Source: Aliishimia sp965369035 (lineage in GTDB: Bacteria; Pseudomonadota; Alphaproteobacteria; Rhodobacterales; Rhodobacteraceae). From it: a stretch of 31,044 nucleotides of DNA. The stretch covers positions 1 through 31,044 of the forward strand of contig CBDUPF010000007.1 in assembly GCA_965369035.1 (NCBI GenBank), in the 5' to 3' direction. The notes beneath the pieces were generated by a model. That model made no database searches. It was given only the letters and a program-made list of their open reading frames with translations, and was not told the origin of the DNA. The translations under genes were made by a program, and so were the position numbers. Shown here piece after piece: positions 25,495 through 31,044 of this stretch. How positions within the stretch are numbered: the first letter of the stretch is position 1; each line of letters begins with the position of its first letter.

Positions 25495-27203
25495 TCGATC
25501 TCGTCCACCACGCCTTCCATCGACAGGTCCGCGAGGCGCGGCATCAGGTCCAGCAGGCTGCGCGTGTACTCCGTCCGGGGCGACGCGAACAGGCTTTCGG
25601 TATCCTGCAACTCCACCATCCGGCCGTCCTTCATCACGGCCACGCGGTCGCACATCTGGCGCACCACCGGCAGGTCGTGGCTGATGAAGAGCATGGTCAG
25701 ACCCAGGTGCTCCTGCAGGTCCTTGAGGATGTTCAGGATCTGCGCCTGGATCGACACGTCGAGCGCCGAGGTGGGCTCGTCGCAGATCAGGAACCGCGGT
25801 TGGGTGGCCAGCGCGCGCGCAATGGAGATCCGTTGGCGCTGGCCGCCGGAAAACTCGTGCGGGTATTTCAACGCGGCGTCGGCCCCCAGCCCGACGCGGT
25901 CCAGCAGCTCCTCGACCCGCTCGCGTACCGCGCGGCCCGCAAGCAGGCGGTGGTGGCGGATCGGTTCGGCCACGATCTCGTCCACCCGCATCCGGGGGTT
26001 GAGCGACGAATAGGGGTCCTGGAAGATCATCTGGATTTCGCGCCGGTAGGCCTCCAGCGTGGCCTTGTCCGACAGATCGCTGACCAGCTTGCCGTCAAAC
26101 CGCACCTCTCCCCCGTCGACCTGGTAGAGGCCGCAGATCATGCGCGCGATGGTCGACTTGCCCGACCCGCTTTCGCCGACGATGCCGAACACCTCGCCGG
26201 GCCGAATGTCGAAGCTCACATCGTCGACTGCGGTCAGGTCGTTGCGACGCCACTGGAACAGGCTGCGTTTCTGCGAAAACCGCTTGGTAAGGTTGCGAAC
26301 CTCCACCAGCGGCCGGTCGGCCCGGTTCTCCACCTTGGGCCAGTTCCGCGCCAGATCCTCGATCGCGAACCGTGTCTCGCGCCCGCCATAGCTGATCTGG
26401 GGAAAGCGGTGCAGCTTGATCGTCGGGCGCGGCACCGCGGCGATCAGGGACTGGGTGTAGGGATGGGTGGGCTGACCCATGACCTGGGCGGTCGGGCCGG
26501 TCTCCACTACCTTGCCTTCGTACATTACCGTCACCTTGTCCGTCGTGTCCGCGATGACGCCCATGTCATGGGTGATGAGGATGACGCCCACCTGCCGTTC
26601 GCGGGCAAGCTCCTTGATCAGGTCGAGGATCTGCGCCTGCACCGACACGTCGAGCGCGGTGGTGGGCTCGTCCGCGATGATCACGTCCGGCTCCGAACAC
26701 AAGGCCAGCGCGATCACCACGCGCTGGCGCATCCCGCCGGAGAACTGGTGCGGGTACTGGTCGAGCCGCGTGTCAGGGTCGGGGATGCCCACGCGGTCGA
26801 TCAGCGCGCGGGCCCGGTCGTTCGCCTCCTTCTCGGTCACGTCGAGATGGGCAAGGATCGTCTCAACCAGTTGCTCGCGCACGGTAAAGAGCGGGTTGAG
26901 CGAGGTCAGCGGGTCCTGAAAGATCATGGAGATCTTCTTGCCGCGCAGGCTGCGCATCGCCTCCGTATCGAGCCCGCTGATCTGCTCGCCGCGCAGGAAG
27001 ATCTCTCCGGCGGCGATCCGTCCCGGCCGTTCAAGCAGGCCCATGACGGCCGCGCCGATGGTCGATTTGCCCGCACCGGATTCGCCCACCAGGCCGTGGA
27101 TCTGCCCCGGCTCCACCGACAGGTCGGCGTGATCGACCGCGGTAAAGAGCTGGCGGCGGGTCGGGAATTCGACCGTGAGGTTGCGGATTTCGAGGAGGCT
27201 CAT
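25488..27203 (-). CDS. Peptide/nickel-type ABC transporter, fused double ATP-binding protein (DppD-DppF-like)
   Basis: This 571-residue protein carries two complete ATPase domains in tandem. The first has Walker A GESGAGKST (40-48), signature FSGGMRQ (154-160), Walker B and D-loop ADEPTTALD (177-185), and H-loop His212. The second has GESGSGKST (343-351), FSGGQRQ (451-457), CDEPTSALD (474-482) and His509. Both have the oligopeptide-family IFQDP Q-loop and, after the first domain, the HPYTQSL element of Dpp/Opp ATPases. The fusion resembles GsiA-type proteins that power oligopeptide, dipeptide or glutathione import. The gene lies 4 bp after the DppC-type permease in the same operon. The substrate cannot be deduced. 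Confidence 0.93.
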   Translation of the reverse strand: MSLLEIRNLTVEFPTRRQLFTAVDHADLSVEPGQIHGLVGESGAGKSTIGAAVMGLLERPGRIAAGEIFLRGEQISGLDTEAMRSLRGKKISMIFQDPLTSLNPLFTVREQLVETILAHLDVTEKEANDRARALIDRVGIPDPDTRLDQYPHQFSGGMRQRVVIALALCSEPDVIIADEPTTALDVSVQAQILDLIKELARERQVGVILITHDMGVIADTTDKVTVMYEGKVVETGPTAQVMGQPTHPYTQSLIAAVPRPTIKLHRFPQISYGGRETRFAIEDLARNWPKVENRADRPLVEVRNLTKRFSQKRSLFQWRRNDLTAVDDVSFDIRPGEVFGIVGESGSGKSTIARMICGLYQVDGGEVRFDGKLVSDLSDKATLEAYRREIQMIFQDPYSSLNPRMRVDEIVAEPIRHHRLLAGRAVRERVEELLDRVGLGADAALKYPHEFSGGQRQRISIARALATQPRFLICDEPTSALDVSIQAQILNILKDLQEHLGLTMLFISHDLPVVRQMCDRVAVMKDGRMVELQDTESLFASPRTEYTRSLLDLMPRLADLSMEGVVDEIEA

Positions 27204-27207
27204 CCGG

Positions 27208-28170
27208 TCACCGCAGTTTCGGGTTGAGCGCGTCGCGCAGCCAGTCGCCCAGCAGGTTCACGGAAAGCGCCAGCACCAGCAGCGTGCAGGCGGGGAAAAA
27301 CAGGATCCACCACTCGCCGGAAAACAGGAACCCCTGGCCGATGCGGATCAGCGTTCCCAGCGAGGGTTGCGTGGGCGGTGCACCGACGCCGAGGAAGGAG
27401 AGCGTGGCTTCGGCGATGATGGCCAGCGCAAGCGAGATGGTGGCGATCACCAGAACGGGCGAGAGCACGTTGGGCAGGATATGGCGGAACATGATCGGGA
27501 ACGCCCCGCGTCCGATCAGGCGCGCGGCCTGCACGTATTCCTTGTTCTTCTCCACCAGCGTGGCCCCCCGCACGACCCGCGCGAACTGCACCCAGTCGCT
27601 GAGCCCGATTGCGAGGATCAGCACCCAGATCGCCATCTGGTCGCGATATTCGACCGGCGTGAACCCCTTGGCGATGCCGAAGATCAGCATGGCGACGAGG
27701 ATCGCAGGGAAAGTCAGCTGCACATCCGCGATCCGCATGATCAGCGTTTCGGTCCAGCCGCCGAAGTAGCCCGAGGCAAGCCCCGCCACGACCCCGATCA
27801 CCATGCCCAGAAGCACCGCGCAGACCCCGACGAAAAGCGAAATTCGCAATCCGTAGAGGATGGTGGAGAACACGTCGCGCCCCTGGTCGTCGGTCCCGAG
27901 CAGGAAGGTCTCCCCGGTGAACGCATTGGGCGTCGCAGGCGGCGTGAAGCCGTTCATCAGGTTCAGCGTGGCCGGGTTGAACGGATCGTGGGACGCGATC
28001 AGCGGGGCAAAGACCGCCGCCAGCATCATCAGCAGCGTCACCGTCAGCGACGCGACCGCGACCGGGGAATGCCGGAAGTTCCACGCGAAATCGCCGTCCC
28101 ACGCTCGGTAGAGGCGCGAGCGCGGCGGGGTGGGTTTCGGCGCCGGTTTTTCGGCCGGAAGGTCACTCAT
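27208..28170 (-). CDS. Peptide/nickel-type ABC transporter permease (DppC-like)
   Basis: This is a 320-residue permease with the DppC/OppC N-terminal domain (WRHSP-like FAWNFRHSPVAVASLTV, first membrane helix). Five further hydrophobic segments follow, with the conserved LLGTDDQGRDVFSTILYGLRISL entry to the permease core. The coupling loop EYVQAARLIGRGAFPIMFRH contacts the ATPase. ATG 28170 overlaps the stop of the DppB-like gene as ATGA. The open frame to 28611 is a shadow of that gene. It forms the second half of the membrane pore with the gene at 28167-29129. Confidence 0.94.
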   Translation of the reverse strand: MSDLPAEKPAPKPTPPRSRLYRAWDGDFAWNFRHSPVAVASLTVTLLMMLAAVFAPLIASHDPFNPATLNLMNGFTPPATPNAFTGETFLLGTDDQGRDVFSTILYGLRISLFVGVCAVLLGMVIGVVAGLASGYFGGWTETLIMRIADVQLTFPAILVAMLIFGIAKGFTPVEYRDQMAIWVLILAIGLSDWVQFARVVRGATLVEKNKEYVQAARLIGRGAFPIMFRHILPNVLSPVLVIATISLALAIIAEATLSFLGVGAPPTQPSLGTLIRIGQGFLFSGEWWILFFPACTLLVLALSVNLLGDWLRDALNPKLR

Positions 28171-29129
28171 GCGCGCAGCCTCGGGTCGATGGCGACATAA
28201 AGCAGGTCGACCGCGAGGTTGATGCCCACGAACATGACCGAAATGATCATCAGGTAGGCGGCCATCACGGGGATGTCGACGAACTGGATCGCGTTGATGA
28301 AAAGCAGCCCGACGCCGGGCCACTGGAACACCGTCTCCGTGATGATCGCGAAGGCGATGATGGAACCGAGTTGCAGGCCCGTCACGGTGATCACCGGCAC
28401 CAGCGTGTTCTTTAGCGCATGTCGGAAGTTGATCGCCCGTTCCGAGAGGCCACGCGCCCGGGCGAAGCGCACGTAATCCTGCCGCAGCACCTCCAGCATC
28501 TCGGACCGGACCAGCCGCATGATCAGCGTCATCTGGTAAAGCCCGAGCGTGATCGACGGCAGGATCAGCGCCTTGAGCCCGCTGGTGGTCAGGAACCCCG
28601 TGGTCCACCACCCCACCCGCGTCACGTCACCCCTCCCGAAGGAGGGCAGCATGTCGAGTTCCACGGCGAAAACGTAGATGAGCAGGATCCCGATCAGGAA
28701 GGTCGGCAGCGACACGCCGATCAGGCTCAGCGTCATGATGGCGTTGGCCACCACCCCGTCTCGTCGGATTGCGGTGAAAACGCCGAAGATCACGCCGAAG
28801 AGGATGGCGAAGAAGCCCGAGACAGCCGCAAGCTCCAGTGTGGCCGGGATCCGTTCGGAGATGATCTCCGCGACCGGGCGGCCCTGGCGGTAGGAGACGC
28901 CGAGGTTGCCCTCGGCCGCGTTGGTGAGGAACTTCCAGTACTGAACGGGAAACGGCTGATCCAGCCCGAGTTGCGTCCGCAGCCTGTCGATGTCGGCCTG
29001 CGTGCGTTCCTGCCCCAGCATGTTGTCGACGGGATCGCCCACGAAGTTGAACATCGAGAAGGCGACGAGGCCCACGATCAGAAGGACGATGACGGATTGG
29101 AATACGCGTCGGACGATGTAGGAAAGCAT
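28167..29129 (-). CDS. Peptide/nickel-type ABC transporter permease (DppB-like)
   Basis: This 320-residue permease begins MLSYIVRRVFQSVIVLLIVG, the standard DppB/OppB start with the first helix. It has the NFVGDPVDNMLG element, six predicted helices, the EVLRQDYVRFARARGLSERAI coupling loop and the C-terminal FRHALKNTLVPVITVTGLQLG motif. It is the first gene of the operon in this window and overlaps the next by 4 bp. Oligopeptide operons normally start with a periplasmic binding protein gene. Here the upstream neighbour is a divergent OmpA-like gene, so the binding protein is encoded elsewhere. Confidence 0.94.
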   Translation of the reverse strand: MLSYIVRRVFQSVIVLLIVGLVAFSMFNFVGDPVDNMLGQERTQADIDRLRTQLGLDQPFPVQYWKFLTNAAEGNLGVSYRQGRPVAEIISERIPATLELAAVSGFFAILFGVIFGVFTAIRRDGVVANAIMTLSLIGVSLPTFLIGILLIYVFAVELDMLPSFGRGDVTRVGWWTTGFLTTSGLKALILPSITLGLYQMTLIMRLVRSEMLEVLRQDYVRFARARGLSERAINFRHALKNTLVPVITVTGLQLGSIIAFAIITETVFQWPGVGLLFINAIQFVDIPVMAAYLMIISVMFVGINLAVDLLYVAIDPRLRA

Positions 29130-29210
29130 GGGCGCCTTCGAATGGTTGGGGAAACCTTATTGCCGTGGTGCTGCCGTGGGTCAAGGGTTAGGGTACTCCT
29201 GAAACGGAAC

Positions 29211-29229
29211 CGGACACGGCGCGTGTCCG
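29211..29229. promoter_or_regulatory. 8-bp perfect inverted repeat upstream of the OmpA-like gene
   Basis: CGGACACG (29211-29218) and CGTGTCCG (29222-29229) are separated by 3 nt in the 139-bp divergent gap 29130-29268. It lies 39 bp before the OmpA-like ATG. It may be an operator or a hairpin in the 5' leader. No T-run follows. Confidence 0.35.
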
Positions 29230-29268
29230 TTACCGATTGGTACATGTGCAATTCAGGAGGTGAGTGTC

Positions 29269-31044
29269 ATGTCGGTCAAACTGTTGCGATCCGTGTCGGC
29301 GATCGCGATTTCGGCGTCGCTTGCGATGCCTTCTCCGATCATCGCCCAAACGGCGGTGGAGGCGCCTCAGGCCGAACTCTGCCCCGATGGGACGGAACCG
29401 GTGGCGCAGGAGGGATCGGAACTTCCGGTCTGCCCCGAGAACGAACAGGCGGAATCGGAAGCTTCGGTCGAAGGCAGTGCCGAAAGCACCGCCGATGAAG
29501 CGGAGCCCAGTGCCGAAGCTGCCGTTGAGGCCGAGAGTGGCGTAGAGACTGGAGCAGAAACGGGCGCAGAATCGGAGGCCACTGCGGCCGAGGAGAGTGC
29601 GACCCCTGCGGAAGAGCCCGCTCCGACGGAGACGACGGCTACCCAAGACGCAACGGTGACGGAACAAGCCACGGCTGACGCGGAAGCAGAGGTCACGGAG
29701 GAGGCTGCGCCGGCAGAGGCCGAGACAGCAGCGGACCCAGAGGAACAATCCGAAGAAACGGCGGCCGAGGCCGAGGCGGAACCTGCAGCCGAAGAGCTCC
29801 CTGCCGAAGCAGAGCCCGCGCAAACAGAAGAAGCGGCCGCCGAAGAGCTCCCCGCTGAAGCAGAGCCCGCGGAAACAGAAGCAGCCGAGACCGTTGCGCC
29901 CACCGAAACGGAACCCGCAGCCCCCGCAGAGGCCGAGACCGCGGCGCCCACCGAAGCTGCCGAAGCGCCGCAGGCAGACACCGAGACCGGTGCCACGGGC
30001 GACGCGACTGGTGAAGCGGCCGCGGAGGTCGTGCAGGACGACACCGTGGAGACGACTGCCGAAGCCAACCAGGCCGTTCAGACCGAAGCCGCCGCAGCCG
30101 CCGCCGAAGATCCAGACGCGGCAGAGGTGGAAACCGACAACGTGGAGACTGTGACGGAGGAAACCGCGCGCAGTTCAAACGAGGAATTCGCGACCGCCGC
30201 GACAGCCCCCACGCAAGAGAGAAGCGGGCTGTCGAACTTCGAGAAATTCGCTCTCGGCGCCCTGGGCGTGGCAGCGGTGGCCACCATCCTGAACCGGAAT
30301 GACGAGGTGGTCGTCAGTTCCGATGACAGGCTCGTGGTGCGCGACGAGCGCGGCAACTACCGCGTGCTGAAGAACGATGACGAACTGCTGCGCCGTCCGG
30401 GGTCGCAAGTGGCGACCAGGGAATACTCCGATGGTTCCACCCGCACGGTGGTGACGCGAGAAGATGGTGCAAGGGTGGTGACGATCCGCGCGCCCGACGG
30501 CCAGGTGCTGAAACGGACGCGCATCCTTCCGGATGGCCGCGAGATCGTCCTGTTCGACGACACGGCAGATATCGAACCGGTGGAGATGTCATTCCTGCGG
30601 CAGCATCGTCCGGCCGAGCGGACGGTCGACGCGAACGATCCCGATGCGTTGCGCGCAGCCCTGATGAAGCTGGAGAACCCCACCGGCCGGAGCTATTCGC
30701 TGCAGCAGGTCCGGCAGATCCGCGCGGTACGCGAACTGGTGCCGGAAATCGACCTCGACGAAGTGAACTTCGAAACGGGCTCCGCGGTGATCCGTCCCGA
30801 AGAGGCCTCCGATCTCTCGGCGATCGGCAAGGCGATTGCCGCGGCCATCAAGGACAACCCGAACGAGGTGTTCCTGATCGAGGGCCACACGGACGCGGTG
30901 GGCGGCGCGGCCATGAACCTCGCGCTATCCGACCGCCGTGCGGAATCCGCGGCGCTGGCACTGACCGAGTACTTCGACATCCCGCCGGAGAACCTCGTGG
31001 TGCAGGGGTATGGCGAAGCGAACCTGAAGATCCGCACGAACCTG
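29269..31044 (+). CDS. OmpA family protein with long Ala/Glu-rich region (3' end outside the window)
   Basis: The frame is open for 592 codons to the window edge, with no stop. A strong AGGAGG (29255-29260) lies 8 nt before the ATG. A signal peptide (MSVKLLRSVSAIAIS..., cut near residue 26) is followed by a short part with C38 and C55. A low-complexity Ala/Glu/Thr/Pro-rich acidic stretch spans about 59-300 and a short hydrophobic helix about 326-341. A charged beta-rich region (about 345-440) leads to an OmpA C-terminal domain (from about 493). That domain has NFETGSA, GHTDAV and LSDRRAE. D542 and R557 have the 15-residue spacing of the diaminopimelate-binding pair, so it should bind peptidoglycan. 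It probably tethers envelope and cell wall. The acidic stretch may be a flexible spacer. Confidence 0.9.
   Translation, partial: MSVKLLRSVSAIAISASLAMPSPIIAQTAVEAPQAELCPDGTEPVAQEGSELPVCPENEQAESEASVEGSAESTADEAEPSAEAAVEAESGVETGAETGAESEATAAEESATPAEEPAPTETTATQDATVTEQATADAEAEVTEEAAPAEAETAADPEEQSEETAAEAEAEPAAEELPAEAEPAQTEEAAAEELPAEAEPAETEAAETVAPTETEPAAPAEAETAAPTEAAEAPQADTETGATGDATGEAAAEVVQDDTVETTAEANQAVQTEAAAAAAEDPDAAEVETDNVETVTEETARSSNEEFATAATAPTQERSGLSNFEKFALGALGVAAVATILNRNDEVVVSSDDRLVVRDERGNYRVLKNDDELLRRPGSQVATREYSDGSTRTVVTREDGARVVTIRAPDGQVLKRTRILPDGREIVLFDDTADIEPVEMSFLRQHRPAERTVDANDPDALRAALMKLENPTGRSYSLQQVRQIRAVRELVPEIDLDEVNFETGSAVIRPEEASDLSAIGKAIAAAIKDNPNEVFLIEGHTDAVGGAAMNLALSDRRAESAALALTEYFDIPPENLVVQGYGEANLKIRTNL
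29788..29880 (+). repeat. in-frame 42-nt direct repeat in the OmpA-like gene
   Basis: Copies at 29788-29829 and 29839-29880 (51-bp period) encode AEELPAEAEPAQTE and AEELPAEAEPAETE. The DNA is nearly identical with synonymous differences, which suggests a fairly recent tandem duplication within the Ala/Glu-rich segment (about 29443-30168). Confidence 0.75.

Noticed and set aside
25146..27227. 693-codon open frame antisense to the fused ATPase
   Set aside because: Shadow of a protein with two complete sets of ATPase motifs.
29230..30068. Minus-strand open frames opposite the OmpA-like gene
   Set aside because: They are Ser/Ala- or Arg/Leu-rich mirror images of the Ala/Glu-rich coding strand, which has a strong ribosome binding site and an OmpA domain.
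29443..30168. Repetitive sequence considered as a CRISPR or minisatellite array
   Set aside because: The repeats are irregular, in-frame codon-level Ala/Glu repeats of a coding region. There are no constant repeats with unique spacers.

Overview
The window is high-GC DNA, densely coded and with typical operon overlaps (ATGA and 11-bp overlaps). Its gene families (NosR/NirI-like protein, PqqA/PqqB, TctCBA, type I secretion system, CHASE2 cyclase, FecR/RTX adhesin, CheB/CheD, Dpp-type ABC transporter, OmpA-like protein) point to an alphaproteobacterium, most likely of the Rhodobacteraceae (Roseobacter group). That assignment is an inference from gene content and protein style, because no rRNA or other marker gene is present. 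I see no tRNA, rRNA, CRISPR array, insertion sequence or phage gene.

Layout. (1) 60-3031, minus strand: a NosR/NirI-type flavo-iron-sulfur membrane protein, translationally coupled to an ApbE/NosX-type flavin transferase that probably flavinylates it. (2) 3262-4282, plus strand, divergent from (1): the PQQ precursor peptide gene pqqA, missed by simple ORF length cut-offs, and pqqB. The pqqCDE genes do not follow. (3) 4302-8565, minus strand: an RND efflux pump, membrane fusion protein first and permease second. (4) 8775-11715, plus strand: a tripartite tricarboxylate transporter, tctC-tctB-tctA. (5) 11916-16810, plus strand: a complete type I secretion system made of a TolC-like outer membrane protein, a LapB/HlyB-like ABC exporter and a HlyD-like adaptor. 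(6) 16826-19048, minus strand: a CHASE2 class III adenylate cyclase. (7) 19278-23081, plus strand: a 1267-residue, cysteine-free, secreted RTX protein with FecR, cadherin-like and von Willebrand A domains, the probable substrate of (5). (8) 23078-23608, minus strand: a flavin reductase-like protein. (9) 23829-25455, plus strand: cheB-cheD. (10) 25488-29129, minus strand: a peptide/nickel-type ABC transporter (permease, permease, fused double ATPase) without its binding protein. (11) 29269 to the window end, plus strand: an OmpA-family protein with a long Ala/Glu-rich segment, cut off by the window edge.

The most interesting unit is 11916-23081. It holds a dedicated secretion system, its probable giant adhesin with an N-terminal FecR domain, and between them a membrane cyclase whose CHASE2 domain should face the periplasm. 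The cyclase and the adhesin are divergently transcribed from a shared 229-bp region. That region holds a near-consensus CRP-type site (TGTGA-N6-TTACA, 9 of 10 key bases). This suggests, without proving, a local cAMP circuit controlling adhesin expression. The second point of interest is the NosR/ApbE pair placed head-to-head with a split pqqAB cluster, with no denitrification structural gene in sight.
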